This document shows positions 33,838 through 43,357 of a DNA stretch of 64,000 nt, piece by piece (the stretch's first letter is position 1; the number at the start of each line of letters is the position of its first letter). The notes beneath the pieces were generated by a model. The model ran no database searches. It was not told where the DNA came from and worked only from the letters and a program-made list of their open reading frames with translations. The stretch is taken from assembly GCA_040881945.1 (NCBI GenBank), contig JBBECF010000130.1, positions 1-64,000 on the forward strand. Direction: 5' to 3'. Source of the stretch: JBBECF01 sp040881945 (lineage in GTDB: Bacteria > Pseudomonadota > Alphaproteobacteria > Dongiales > Dongiaceae). A program made the translations under genes and the position numbers.

Positions 33838-35313
33838 GTGGTAAAGCATCTCGCCGCCGCCCGCCTGTGGCATGAGGGCAATTCGTTCTCGCCGGTGGCG
33901 ACGACGCTCGCGGACTTCCGGCGCCGCGAGTGGACGGCCGGCGAGGACGCGCGCCGTTTCTACCAAGGCACCGCGACCGAACTGGGCGCCGCCGTCGAGT
34001 TCGCCGAACGGCGGCCCGACTGGCGAGTGACCTTCCTGCGCGCCGCTGCCGCCGCGCCCGGCGGCCCGGTCGCCGACGCCGCCTTCGAAGTCATCCGCGA
34101 GGAGTTGCTGTCCGGGCTGGCGGCGCGCCGGTGGGACGCGGTCTATCTGTCGTTGCACGGCGCGCTCGTGACCGAGCGCCGGCCGACACCGGAGCTCGAT
34201 ATGCTCGCCGAAATCCGCGCCGCCATCGGCGAGACCCGGCTCGGGATCAGCCTCGACCTGCACGCCAATGCCGGGCCGCCGCTGCTCGGCCTCGTCGACG
34301 TCGCCGTCGGCTACAAGACCTATCCGCACACCGACATGTTCGCGACCGGGGCCAAGGCGCTCCGCCTCCTCGCCGACACCGTCGCGGGGCACGTCCGCCC
34401 GACCGCGGCCCTGGTCAAGGTGCCGGCGATCCTGCCCAGCTTCAACATGCGCACATCGGACGGCCCGATGGCCGAGGCGGCGGCCCTGGCGCGCGCGTGC
34501 GAAGCCCGGCCCGGCGTGCTCGACGCCACGCTGTTCGGCGGCTTCGCCTACGGCGACAGCCCGCATGCCGGCGCCGCGGCGCTGGTCACCACCGACGGCG
34601 ACCCGGCGCTCGCCCGCGCGGCGGCGGCGGAACTCGCCGAGGCGTTGTGGACGCGGCGCGAGCGGTTCCATGTGACGCTGCCGACGCCGGCCGAAGGCAT
34701 CGCGCAGGCGCTGGCCGAGGGCGCCGGGCCGGTCGCCGTGCTCGACCCCGCCGACAACCCGCTGTCCGGCGGCATCGGCGACACGCCGGGCCTGTTCCGC
34801 GCTCTGCTCGCGGCGCGGCCGCCGGCGCCAAGCGTGTTCGCCTTCTTCTGCGACCCGGGCACGGTGGCGGCGGCGCATGACAGCGGCGTCGGCGGCCGCT
34901 TAGAACTTCGTCTTGGCGGCCGTGTCAGCGCCGAGTTCGGGCCGCCGGTCGAGGCCACGGCGACCGTGCTCCGCCTCACCGACGGCCGCTTCCGTAATTC
35001 CGGGCCGATGGAGACCAACCTGCCGGTCGATCTCGGCCGCACCGCATTGCTCGACGTCGCGGGCATCCAGGTCATCGTCACGGAGTCCTGCCAAGCGCCG
35101 AACGACCCCGGCTATTTCGCCCTGCACGGCATCGACCCGGCGGCCACGCGCCTGCTCTGCGTCAAGGCGAAGAACCACTTCCGCGCCGCCTTCGGCCCGA
35201 TGTGCCGCGCCATCGTCGAGGTCGACGCCCCCGGCCCGGCTTCGCCCGACCTGACCCGCTATCGCTTCCGCCATGTCCCGCGCGACATCCGCCCGCTCGG
35301 CGGGCGCGCCTGA
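33838..35313 (+). CDS. M81 family metallopeptidase (MlrC-like)
   Basis: A 491-residue member of the family named for MlrC, which completes microcystin degradation. The conserved beginning AAARLWHEGNSFSP, then SLDLHANAG, VGYKTYPHTDM, GGFAYGD and DNPLSGGIGDT, are visible. Cellular substrates outside microcystin degraders are mostly unknown small peptides or amides. The start is GTG at 33838 without a clear ribosome-binding site. It converges on a Dpp-type importer operon that could bring in its substrate. Confidence 0.88.
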   Translation: MVKHLAAARLWHEGNSFSPVATTLADFRRREWTAGEDARRFYQGTATELGAAVEFAERRPDWRVTFLRAAAAAPGGPVADAAFEVIREELLSGLAARRWDAVYLSLHGALVTERRPTPELDMLAEIRAAIGETRLGISLDLHANAGPPLLGLVDVAVGYKTYPHTDMFATGAKALRLLADTVAGHVRPTAALVKVPAILPSFNMRTSDGPMAEAAALARACEARPGVLDATLFGGFAYGDSPHAGAAALVTTDGDPALARAAAAELAEALWTRRERFHVTLPTPAEGIAQALAEGAGPVAVLDPADNPLSGGIGDTPGLFRALLAARPPAPSVFAFFCDPGTVAAAHDSGVGGRLELRLGGRVSAEFGPPVEATATVLRLTDGRFRNSGPMETNLPVDLGRTALLDVAGIQVIVTESCQAPNDPGYFALHGIDPAATRLLCVKAKNHFRAAFGPMCRAIVEVDAPGPASPDLTRYRFRHVPRDIRPLGGRA

Positions 35314-35318
35314 TCGGT

Positions 35319-36095
35319 TCAATCGAACTCGAGGAACCGGTCGACGGCGGCGCGGTCGTAGCCGAGGCTGGCCTGCAGGAGCTGGCGCGTATAGGGCTGC
35401 TCGGGCTCGCCGGCGCGCAGGCGTTCGACCGGCATCGCCTCGACGATACGGCCGCGGTTCATCACCGCCAGCCGGCCGCACATATGCGCCACGACCGCCA
35501 GATTGTGGCTGACCAGCACGAAGGTCAGGCCATGCGCGGCGCGCAGCCGGTTGAGCAGGTTCAGGATCTCGGCCTGGACCGAGACGTCGAGCGCCGAGGT
35601 CGGCTCGTCGAGCAACAGCACGCGCGGCTCGAGGATGAGGGCGCGGGCGATGGCGACGCGCTGGCGCTGGCCGCCGGAAAGCTGGTGCGGATAGCGGAAG
35701 CGGAACGACGGGTCGAGGCCGACGTCGCGCAGCGCCGCTTCGATGCGGCGCTCAGGCTGGCCCAGCCGATGGATCGCCACCGGCTCGGACAACGCCCGGT
35801 CCACGGTGTGGCGCGGATGCAGCGAACCGTAGGGGTCCTGGAAGACCATCTGGACCAGCTTGTGGAACGCCCGCGCGCGGCGGCGGCCCTGGCCGCGGCC
35901 GGCGACGACGATCTTCCCGGTCCAGTCGGACAGCAGGCCGCACAGCACGCGCAGCACGGTCGACTTGCCGGACCCGGATTCCCCGACCAGGCCGAACGAG
36001 TCGCCCTCGTCGACGCGGAACGAGACCTCCTGCACGGCGCGCACCGCGCCAGCGCCGTGGCCGAACGTCACCGACAGGTCGTCGACCGCGATCAT
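35319..36095 (-). CDS. ABC importer ATPase, DppF type
   Basis: A 258-residue ATP-binding subunit with Walker A GESGSGKST near residue 39, Q-loop VFQDPYGSLHPRHTV, signature LSGGQRQR and Walker B LLLDEPTSALD. The PYGSLHPR motif is typical of DppF/OppF. The stop ends just before the M81 gene. Its ATG overlaps the preceding ATPase gene by four bases. It lacks the long Cys-rich C-terminal domain. Confidence 0.92.
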   Translation of the reverse strand: MIAVDDLSVTFGHGAGAVRAVQEVSFRVDEGDSFGLVGESGSGKSTVLRVLCGLLSDWTGKIVVAGRGQGRRRARAFHKLVQMVFQDPYGSLHPRHTVDRALSEPVAIHRLGQPERRIEAALRDVGLDPSFRFRYPHQLSGGQRQRVAIARALILEPRVLLLDEPTSALDVSVQAEILNLLNRLRAAHGLTFVLVSHNLAVVAHMCGRLAVMNRGRIVEAMPVERLRAGEPEQPYTRQLLQASLGYDRAAVDRFLEFD

Positions 36096-36967
36096 CGTTC
36101 GGCGGCGCCGGCGGGGTCCGTCGCCCAGGCTGGGTCGCGGCGCAGCACCGGCAGCTCGCCGCCCGGCCGATCGACGCGCGGCAGCGACTCGAGCAGGCCG
36201 CGGGTATAGGGATGCCGGGCCAGGTGCAGCTCGGCCGCGCGGCAGGTCTCGACGACGCGCCCGGCATACATGATCAGCACGCGGTCGCAGAACGAGGCGA
36301 CCAGATTGAGGTCGTGGCTGATGAAGATCAGCCCCATGCCGCGCGTCGTCACCAGGTCGTCGATGATCGCCAGCACCTGCATCTGTACCGTCACGTCGAG
36401 CGCCGAGGTCGGCTCGTCGGCGATCAGCAGGTCGGGGTCGGGGATCAGCATCATGGCGATCATGATGCGCTGGCCCATGCCGCCGGAAAGCTCGTGCGGG
36501 TAGGCGCGATAGACGCGCTCCGGGTCGCGGATGCGCACCGCGCGCAGCATCTCCAGCGACCGCGCGCGCGCCGCGGCGGCCGAGGCGCCGGTGTGCACGC
36601 GGTAGGCCTCGTCGATCTGGCGCCCGACCGTCATCACCGGATTGAGCGAGTATTGCGGGTCCTGCATGACCATGGAGATGCGCCGGCCGCGCACCTTGCG
36701 CATCGCGGCCTCATCGATCCGCAACAGGTCGAGCCCGCCGAAGCGCATGGCCCTCGCCCGCACCTCGCCCGGCGGCGGCACCAGCCGCAGGATCGCCTTG
36801 CCGGTCATCGACTTGCCCGAGCCGGATTCGCCGACGATGCCCAGCTTCTCGCGGCCGACCTCGAAGCCGACGCCGCGCACCGCCTCGACGACGCCCTTGT
36901 GCGTCGGAAAGCGCACCCACAGGTCCTCGACCGACAACAGCGGCCCGTCGTCCGGCGTCCGCGTCAT
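36092..36967 (-). CDS. ABC importer ATPase, DppD type
   Basis: A 291-residue ATP-binding subunit. Walker A is GESGSGKSM (the usual Thr is Met), the Q-loop is VMQDPQYSLNPVMTVGRQI, the signature is LSGGMGQR and Walker B is LLIADEPTSALD. Ser-Gly-Gly-Met in the signature and Met in Walker A are tolerated DppD variants. It pairs with the DppF-type protein and overlaps the permease gene by four bases. Confidence 0.9.
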   Translation of the reverse strand: MTRTPDDGPLLSVEDLWVRFPTHKGVVEAVRGVGFEVGREKLGIVGESGSGKSMTGKAILRLVPPPGEVRARAMRFGGLDLLRIDEAAMRKVRGRRISMVMQDPQYSLNPVMTVGRQIDEAYRVHTGASAAAARARSLEMLRAVRIRDPERVYRAYPHELSGGMGQRIMIAMMLIPDPDLLIADEPTSALDVTVQMQVLAIIDDLVTTRGMGLIFISHDLNLVASFCDRVLIMYAGRVVETCRAAELHLARHPYTRGLLESLPRVDRPGGELPVLRRDPAWATDPAGAAER

Positions 36968-37857
36968 TGCCGCTTCGGATCGAGCATGTCGCGCAGGCCG
37001 TCGCCGAGCAGGTTGAAGCCGAGGCTGACCACGAAGATCGCCGCCCCGGGTATGGTCGCAACCCACCATTGGTCGAGCAGGTATTGCCGACCCGATGACA
37101 CCATCGCCCCCCATTCGGGCAGCGGCGGTTGCGCGCCAAGGCCGAGGAAGCCGAGGCCGGCGGCGGTGAGGATGATGCCCGCCATGTCGAGGGTGACGCG
37201 GATGATGAGCGAGGAGATGCAGAGCGGCGCCACATGGCGCAGCACGATGCGCAGGGGCGAGGCCCCCTGGAGGCGGACCGCGGCGATGAAGTCGCTGTTG
37301 CGCAGCGTCAGCGTTTCGGCGCGGGCGACGCGGGCATAGGGCGGCCAGGAGGTTATGGCGATCGCGATCACCGCGTTCTCGATCCCGGGTCCGAGGGCCG
37401 CGACGAAGGCGAGGGCGAGGATGAGCCGGGGAAAGGCCAGGAAGATGTCGGTGATCCGCATCAGCACCGTGTCGACCAGCCCCCCGGCATAGCCCGCCGC
37501 CGTGCCGACCAGAAGGCCGACCGGCGCGACGATGACCGCGACCAGGACGACGATGTAGAGGGTAAGCCGGGCGCCGTGCACGACGCGGGCGTAGATGCTC
37601 CGCCCCAACTCGTCGGTGCCGAACCAGTCTTCGGCGGACGGCGGCAGCAGGCGCCGGCCGAGGTCCTGGTCGATCGGCGATCCCGGCGCCAGCCACGGCG
37701 CCAGCAGCGCCGCCAGGACCAACACCGCGACGATGGCGAACCCCACCACCGCCAGCGGGTTTTCGAGGAAGGCGAGCCAGCCGAGATAGGCGCGGCCGAG
37801 GCGCGCCTGCCCGCGCGACCGCGGCGTGTCGGAGAGCAGCCAGGCGCGGCCGCTCAT
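36964..37857 (-). CDS. ABC permease, DppC type
   Basis: A 297-residue permease with six helices. FGTDELGRSIYARVVHGARLTL is the DppC/OppC mark and DFIAAVRLQGASPLRIVLRH is the coupling loop. It overlaps both neighbours by four bases, giving a tightly coupled operon. Confidence 0.92.
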   Translation of the reverse strand: MSGRAWLLSDTPRSRGQARLGRAYLGWLAFLENPLAVVGFAIVAVLVLAALLAPWLAPGSPIDQDLGRRLLPPSAEDWFGTDELGRSIYARVVHGARLTLYIVVLVAVIVAPVGLLVGTAAGYAGGLVDTVLMRITDIFLAFPRLILALAFVAALGPGIENAVIAIAITSWPPYARVARAETLTLRNSDFIAAVRLQGASPLRIVLRHVAPLCISSLIIRVTLDMAGIILTAAGLGFLGLGAQPPLPEWGAMVSSGRQYLLDQWWVATIPGAAIFVVSLGFNLLGDGLRDMLDPKRQ

Positions 37858-38909
37858 CCCGCCCTCGGGTCGAGCAGGCGGTAGAGCAGATCGGAGAGCA
37901 GGTTGAGGCCGATGAAGGCCGATCCCACGACCACGGTTCCGCCGAGGACCGCGTTCATGTCGGCATTGAAGAGCGAGTCCGTGATGTAACGACCGAGCCC
38001 GGGCCAGGCGAATACCGTCTCGGTCAGGACCGCGCCTTCGAGCAGCGAGGCATAGCTGAGGGCGACCACCGTCACCAGCGGGACCATGACGTTGCCGAAC
38101 GCGTGCCGCCAGACGACGCGGGCCTCGGAGAGGCCCTTGACGCGCGCGGTCGTGATGTATTCCTGGCCGAGCTGCTCCAGCATGAAGCTGCGCGTCATGC
38201 GGCTGATATAGGCGAGCGAGAAATAACCGAGGATCGCGACCGGCAGGATCAGGTGGTCGATCGCGCTGCGGAACGCGTGCGGCTCGCCGGCAAGGACGGT
38301 ATCCACGAGCATGAACCCGGTCACCGGCTCGATCAGCCCTTCATAGAAGATGTCGACCCGGCCGGGTCCGGCCACCCAGCCGAGCTTGGCATAGAACAGC
38401 AGGAGCCCCATCAGCCCGAGCCAGAAAACCGGCACCGAGTAGCCGACGAGGCCGAGCAGCCGAACCAGGTGGTCGGGCCAGCGGCCGTGGCGGGCCGCCG
38501 CCATCACCCCCATCGGCACGCCGAGCATCACCCCGACCAGCGTCGCCAGCGTCGCGAGCTCGATCGTCGCCGGAAAGAAGATCAGGATATCGTCGATCAC
38601 CCGCCGCGAGGTGATGACCGACGTGCCGAAATCGCCCGCCAGCACGTTCTCCAGGTAGATCCAGTATTGCTGGTAGAGGGGCAGGTCCAGGCCGAGCTCG
38701 GCGCGGACCCGGGCATAGACCTCGGGCAACGCGCGGTCGCCGACGACCGCCAGCACCGGATCGATCGGGACGACCCGGCCGATGACGAAGGTAACCGCGG
38801 TCAGGCCGAGGAACGTGAGGAGGATCGCGGCGACGAATCGAAGAAAGACGGAAACGGCCGGCGGGAGCGATGCGGATGCCCCCGCCGGCCGTGCGGTCTG
38901 CTGCGCCAC
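37854..38909 (-). CDS. ABC permease, DppB type
   Basis: A 351-residue permease with a first helix at about residues 25-45, VGDRALPEVYARVRAELGLDLPLYQQYWIYLENVL, and the coupling loop EYITTARVKGLSEARVVWRHAFGN. The N-terminal 20 residues are a polar Ala-rich extension. It begins 24 bases after the binding-protein gene, with no hairpin between them, unlike the other importer operon. Confidence 0.92.
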   Translation of the reverse strand: MAQQTARPAGASASLPPAVSVFLRFVAAILLTFLGLTAVTFVIGRVVPIDPVLAVVGDRALPEVYARVRAELGLDLPLYQQYWIYLENVLAGDFGTSVITSRRVIDDILIFFPATIELATLATLVGVMLGVPMGVMAAARHGRWPDHLVRLLGLVGYSVPVFWLGLMGLLLFYAKLGWVAGPGRVDIFYEGLIEPVTGFMLVDTVLAGEPHAFRSAIDHLILPVAILGYFSLAYISRMTRSFMLEQLGQEYITTARVKGLSEARVVWRHAFGNVMVPLVTVVALSYASLLEGAVLTETVFAWPGLGRYITDSLFNADMNAVLGGTVVVGSAFIGLNLLSDLLYRLLDPRAG

Positions 38910-38933
38910 GGTCAGCAGCTCGCGGTCGGCGAC

Positions 38934-40526
38934 CTACTTCGTCACCAACCGATAGTAGACCGTGTCGAAGGTCGGTCCCGAGACGAAGCCCTTGACGTTC
39001 GCGCGCCGCGCCACCTGCTCGGTGCTCTGGAACATGATGACGAAGGCGGAGTCGTCCTGGACCTTCTTCTGCAGCGCGAGGTACATGTCCTTGCGCTTCT
39101 CCGGGTCGCGCTCGCGCACCGCCGCGTCCGTCTCCTTCGTCAGCTCCGGGATATCCCAGGCGTTGCGCCAGGCGAGCGGCTTCGACTTGGCGTCGTCCGC
39201 GTTGTCAGGATTGCGGGCGAAGGAGTCGGCGTTCGAGTGCGGGTCCATGTAGTCCGGCGACCAGTAGAGCAGCACCATCTGATGGTTGCGGGCCCGGTAC
39301 TTGGTGATCACCTGCTTCTGCTCGCCCGGCACGATCGAGACCTTGATCCCGGCCTGGCCCAATGTCTGCTGTACCGACTGGGCGATGTCCGACGACGGCG
39401 TGGTGTTGGAGGCGTCGAGCTCGACCTCGAAGCCGTCCGGGTAGCCGGCCTCGGCGAGAAGGGCCTTGGCCTTCGCCACGTCGAGGCTGAACGGCGTGTC
39501 GGTCAGCGAGGCGAAGAAGCCGGACGGCCAGAAGGCCTGATGCACCTTGAAATGACCTTTCAGGAAGCTCGCGGCCATTCCCTGATAGTCGACCGCCCAG
39601 CGCACTGCCTGGCGGACCTTCGGGTTGGCAAGCCGCTCGTCCTTCTGGTTGAGGCCGAGGTAATAGACGTCCGCCTTCGGATAGGCTTCGACGACGATAT
39701 CGGCATTGCCGGCGACACCGGCCACCTGGTCCGGCGTCAGGTTGCGGGCGAGGTCGGCGTCGCCCTTCTCGAGCAACAGGCGCTGGGCCGACGCCTCGGG
39801 GATATGCCGGATGATGACCCGCTTCATCGCCGGGGCGCCGAGCCGATAGTCCGCATTGGTCTCGAGAACGATGGTCTCGTTTGCCTTCCACGACTTGAGC
39901 ACGAACGCGCCCGAGCCGGCCGAGTTGGACTTCAGCCATTCGTAGCCGAGGTCGCCGTTCTTCTCGTTGGCGAGCACGGTCTTCTTGTCGACGACCGAAC
40001 CCACGCCGGCCGAGAGGCAGTTGAGGACGAAGGTCGGCGCGAAGTCCTCGGTGATGGTGAGTTCGGCGGTCAGCTCATCGACCGCCTTCACCAGCCCGTC
40101 CACGTTGGCGGCGGTCCAACCGAGCTGGGACAGGATGAAGGCCGGCGTCTTGTCGAGCTTGATGACCCGCTGCAGCGAGAACGCCACGTCCTCGGCGGTT
40201 ACCGGGTTGCCGGAGTGAAACTTCTGGCCCGGCCGGATCTTGAGGGTGATGGTGCGGCCGTCGTCGCTGACCGAATAGCTCTCGGCGACGCCGGGGACGA
40301 GCGTCTCCGTGTCCTCGGCCTCGTAGGTCATGATCCGGTCGTAGACGTTGCCAATCACCTCGCCGCCCGAGAACTCGAACACCTCGGCCGGATCGAGGGT
40401 GATGATGTCGTCGATGTTCTTGGCGACCACGAGGGTGTCTTTTGGCGTCTCCGCCAAGGCCGGCGCCGCGGCAATGCCGAGGGCCAGCGCCACGGCCCCG
40501 AAGAGCAGTGCGCCGAATCTGTTCAT
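38934..40526 (-). CDS. ABC substrate-binding protein, family 5 (peptide/nickel type)
   Basis: A 530-residue SBP_bac_5 receptor with an ordinary Sec signal peptide (residues 1-25, cleavage after ALA). Family marks include TITLKIRPGQKFHSGNPVTA and LLAEAGYPDGFEVELD. The ATG at 40526 follows GGGAG. It heads the five-gene importer operon (binding protein, B, C, D, F). The nearby M81 peptidase hints at a peptide or amide ligand, which is inference. Confidence 0.92.
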   Translation of the reverse strand: MNRFGALLFGAVALALGIAAAPALAETPKDTLVVAKNIDDIITLDPAEVFEFSGGEVIGNVYDRIMTYEAEDTETLVPGVAESYSVSDDGRTITLKIRPGQKFHSGNPVTAEDVAFSLQRVIKLDKTPAFILSQLGWTAANVDGLVKAVDELTAELTITEDFAPTFVLNCLSAGVGSVVDKKTVLANEKNGDLGYEWLKSNSAGSGAFVLKSWKANETIVLETNADYRLGAPAMKRVIIRHIPEASAQRLLLEKGDADLARNLTPDQVAGVAGNADIVVEAYPKADVYYLGLNQKDERLANPKVRQAVRWAVDYQGMAASFLKGHFKVHQAFWPSGFFASLTDTPFSLDVAKAKALLAEAGYPDGFEVELDASNTTPSSDIAQSVQQTLGQAGIKVSIVPGEQKQVITKYRARNHQMVLLYWSPDYMDPHSNADSFARNPDNADDAKSKPLAWRNAWDIPELTKETDAAVRERDPEKRKDMYLALQKKVQDDSAFVIMFQSTEQVARRANVKGFVSGPTFDTVYYRLVTK

Positions 40527-40563
40527 GATGGCTCAATCTCCCAGTCTCTCGCCGGTAGCGTCT

Positions 40564-40591
40564 GGCGCCGGCGGGGTGTCCCGCCGGCGCC
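40564..40591. promoter_or_regulatory. Long perfect hairpin in the importer leader
   Basis: GGCGCCGGCGGG and CCCGCCGGCGCC form a 12-bp perfect stem with a GTGT loop. It lies 38 bases upstream of the binding-protein ATG, in its 5' leader, between divergent genes. It may be an attenuator, an mRNA-stabilising element or a remnant terminator. Confidence 0.45.
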
Positions 40592-40762
40592 GAGCCCTCT
40601 GGCTCGCGCCCGGTCTGGCCAACATCATGGATGCCGGGTTCCGGGCGAGTCAAGCGCCGGCCCGGCGCTTGATCCGCCCGGCCGTGGCCGTTAGGCTGCG
40701 GGCGCGACTGCTTTTTCCGGCCTTCCGATGGAACGGCCTCGACAGGGATTGCGCCAGGGATC

Positions 40763-41764
40763 ATGGACGTCCGCGACGGCTTCATCGAGACCATCGGCAA
40801 TACGCCATTGATCCGCCTGCGCCGGGCGTCGGAGGCGACCGGCTGCACGATCCTGGGCAAGGCCGAGTTCCTCAACCCGGGCGGCTCGGTCAAGGATCGG
40901 GCCGCTCTCGGCATCGTTCTGGACGCCGAGGCGAAAGGGCAGATCCGGCCCGGCGGCGTGATCGTCGAGGGCACGGCCGGTAACACCGGCATCGGCCTGG
41001 CGCTGGTCGGCAACGTGCGCGGCTACCGCACCGTCATCGTCATTCCGGATACGCAGTCGCAGGAAAAGAAGGACATGCTGCGGCTGTGCGGCGCCGACCT
41101 GCGCGAGGTGCCGGCGGTGCCCTACAAGGACCCGAACAACTACGTCCACGTCTCCGAGCGGCTGGCCAGGGAGCTGGCCGAAACCGAGCCCAACGGCGTC
41201 ATCTGGGCGAACCAGTTCGACAACGTCGCCAATCGCCGCAACCACTACGAGACGACCGGACCGGAGATCTGGCGCCAGACCGACGGCAAGGTCGACGCCT
41301 TCGTGTGCTCGGTCGGCACCGGCGGGACGCTGGCCGGAGTCGCCATGGCGCTCAAGGAACGCCGGCCCGCCGTGCGCATCGCCATCGCCGATCCGATGGG
41401 CGCCGCGCTCTACCACTACTACAAGCACGGCGAGCTGAGGGCCGAGGGCAGCTCGATCACCGAGGGCATCGGCCAGGGCCGCGTCACCAGGAATCTCGAG
41501 GGCGTGCCGATCGACGACGCCTATCAGATCACCGACGAGGAAGCCCTGCCCTATATCTTCGACCTGCTGCGCTACGAGGGGCTGTGCCTGGGCGGCTCGA
41601 GCGGCATCAACGTGGCCGGGGCGGTGCGCCTGGCGCGCGACCTCGGGCCGGGGCACGTCGTCGTCACGGTGCTCGCCGATTACGGCACGCGCTACCTGAG
41701 CCGGCTGTTCAACCCGGCGTTCCTGAAATCCAAGAGCCTGCCCTATCCCGACTGGCTGGTGTGA
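40763..41764 (+). CDS. Cysteine synthase-family PLP enzyme
   Basis: A 333-residue beta-replacement enzyme. The PLP lysine is in NPGGSVKDRAA near residue 45, the phosphate-binding loop is GTGGTLAGV and GGSSGIN lies near the C-terminus. The substrate loop reads GTAGNTG rather than the TSGNTG of classical CysK, as in a distinct branch common in alphaproteobacteria and fungi. It probably makes cysteine from O-acetylserine or a related donor. AlaX and a mercaptopyruvate sulfurtransferase follow, forming a Cys-linked operon. Confidence 0.88.
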   Translation: MDVRDGFIETIGNTPLIRLRRASEATGCTILGKAEFLNPGGSVKDRAALGIVLDAEAKGQIRPGGVIVEGTAGNTGIGLALVGNVRGYRTVIVIPDTQSQEKKDMLRLCGADLREVPAVPYKDPNNYVHVSERLARELAETEPNGVIWANQFDNVANRRNHYETTGPEIWRQTDGKVDAFVCSVGTGGTLAGVAMALKERRPAVRIAIADPMGAALYHYYKHGELRAEGSSITEGIGQGRVTRNLEGVPIDDAYQITDEEALPYIFDLLRYEGLCLGGSSGINVAGAVRLARDLGPGHVVVTVLADYGTRYLSRLFNPAFLKSKSLPYPDWLV

Positions 41765-41768
41765 TGCG

Positions 41769-42479
41769 ATGACCGAGCTCGTGTTCCGCGACGACCCCTA
41801 TGCCCGAAGCTGCGCCGCGCGCGTCGTCGCCGCCGATGGCCGCGGCATCCGTCTCGACCGCACCGTGTTCTATGCGACCGGCGGCGGCCAGCCGGGCGAT
41901 GCCGGGCTGTTGCGGCTGGCCGACGGCGCCACCGTCGCGATCGTCGATACGGTCAAGGGCGACGGGCCGGACGAGGTGCTGCACGTCGCGGCCGCGGGCG
42001 CCACCCTGCCCGCCCCCGGCGCCGAGGTCACGGCGGAGATCGACTGGGCGCGGCGGCACCGGCTGATGCGCATGCACACATGCCTGCACCTGCTCTGCGC
42101 CGTGGTGTCCGGGGAGGTCACCGGCGGCCAGGTCGGCGACGGCAAGGGGCGGCTCGACTTCAACCTGCCGGACACGCGGCTCGACAAGGAGCACATCGCG
42201 GCCGAGCTCAACCGGCTGATCGCGGAGGACCATCCGGCGCGGCCGCGCTGGGTCGCCGATGCGGAGCTCGCGGCCCGGCCCGAGCTGGTGCGCACCATGT
42301 CGGTCAAGCCGCCGGCGGGCCAGGGCCGGGTGCGGCTGCTCGAGATCGACGGCGTGGACCTGCAACCCTGCGGCGGCACCCATGTGGCGCGCACCGGCGA
42401 GATCGGCCCGGTCGAGGTCACCAAGATCGAGAACAAGGGCAAGCAGAACCGCCGCATCAACCTGGCGTTCCGTTCCTAG
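41769..42479 (+). CDS. AlaX-type alanyl-tRNA editing protein
   Basis: A 236-residue free-standing editing domain related to AlaRS. The zinc-binding pattern is present: HTCLH near residue 101 and CGGTH near residue 199. GGGQPGD near residue 39 marks the second-domain fold of medium-length AlaX. It removes serine or glycine from mischarged tRNA-Ala. It starts 5 bases after the cysteine synthase stop and is probably cotranscribed. Confidence 0.9.
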   Translation: MTELVFRDDPYARSCAARVVAADGRGIRLDRTVFYATGGGQPGDAGLLRLADGATVAIVDTVKGDGPDEVLHVAAAGATLPAPGAEVTAEIDWARRHRLMRMHTCLHLLCAVVSGEVTGGQVGDGKGRLDFNLPDTRLDKEHIAAELNRLIAEDHPARPRWVADAELAARPELVRTMSVKPPAGQGRVRLLEIDGVDLQPCGGTHVARTGEIGPVEVTKIENKGKQNRRINLAFRS

Positions 42480-42505
42480 CGGAAGAGTATTATCGTTCCG
42501 CCGCC

Positions 42506-43357
42506 ATGCCCTACGCCAATCCCGACAGCCTGGTCAGCACGCAGTGGCTGGCCGACCACCTGACGTCGCCCGACCTGCGCGTCGTCGACGGCACCTACTA
42601 CCTGCCGACGCAGGGCAAGGACGCGCGCGCCGAATACGAGGGCCGACACATTCCCGGCGCCGTGTTCTTCGACATCGATGAGATCGCGGACACCGACCGC
42701 GACCTGCCGCACATGCTGCCGAGCCCCGAGAAGTTCTCGGCGCGCGTGCGCAAGCTGGGCCTCGGCGACGGCAACCGCATCGTCGTCTATGACGCCCACG
42801 GCATGATGAGCGCCGCCCGCGTCTGGTGGACCTTCCGGGTGTTCGGGCACGACGACGTGGCGGTGCTCGACGGCGGCCTGCCGAAGTGGCTGGCCGAGGG
42901 GCGTCCGGTCGAGGACACGCCGCCGCAACCGCGCGAGCGCCACTTCACGGCGCGCATGAACCATCTGCTGGTGCGCGACATCGAGCAGGTGAAGGCGAAT
43001 CTCGAAAGGCGCGCCGAACAGGTGCTCGACGCGCGCAGCCCCGGGCGCTTCAAGGGCACGGAACCCGAGCTCTGGCCGGGCCGCCGCGCCGGCCATATCC
43101 CGGGCAGCCTCAATCTGCCGTTCACCGATTTGCTCGACCCGCAGACCAAGACCTTCCTGCCGGCCGAGCGGCTGGCCGAGCGCTTCCGCGCGGCCGGCGT
43201 CGATCCGGCGCGGCCGGTGGTCACGACCTGCGGCTCGGGCGTGACGGCGTCGGTGCTGGCTTTCGGCCTGCACCTGCTCGGCCGCAAGGACGTGGCGGTC
43301 TATGACGGGTCATGGGCGGAATGGGGCCGGCCGGGCGACACCCCCGTCGAGACGTGA
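42506..43357 (+). CDS. sseA: 3-mercaptopyruvate sulfurtransferase (SseA-like)
   Basis: A 283-residue two-domain rhodanese. The N-terminal domain is inactive (YDAHGMMSAARVWW in place of a cysteine loop), and the C-terminal domain holds CGSGVTA, the active-site loop of SseA-type mercaptopyruvate sulfurtransferases, near residue 237. The enzyme moves sulfur from mercaptopyruvate to thiophilic acceptors. The cysteine synthase two genes upstream fits a shared cysteine and sulfur theme. Its stop overlaps the next start as GTGA. Confidence 0.92.
   Translation: MPYANPDSLVSTQWLADHLTSPDLRVVDGTYYLPTQGKDARAEYEGRHIPGAVFFDIDEIADTDRDLPHMLPSPEKFSARVRKLGLGDGNRIVVYDAHGMMSAARVWWTFRVFGHDDVAVLDGGLPKWLAEGRPVEDTPPQPRERHFTARMNHLLVRDIEQVKANLERRAEQVLDARSPGRFKGTEPELWPGRRAGHIPGSLNLPFTDLLDPQTKTFLPAERLAERFRAAGVDPARPVVTTCGSGVTASVLAFGLHLLGRKDVAVYDGSWAEWGRPGDTPVET

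Noticed and set aside
38103..40694. 863-codon open frame opposite the second importer
   Set aside because: Antisense of a permease and a binding protein; Arg/Glu/Gly-rich without domains.
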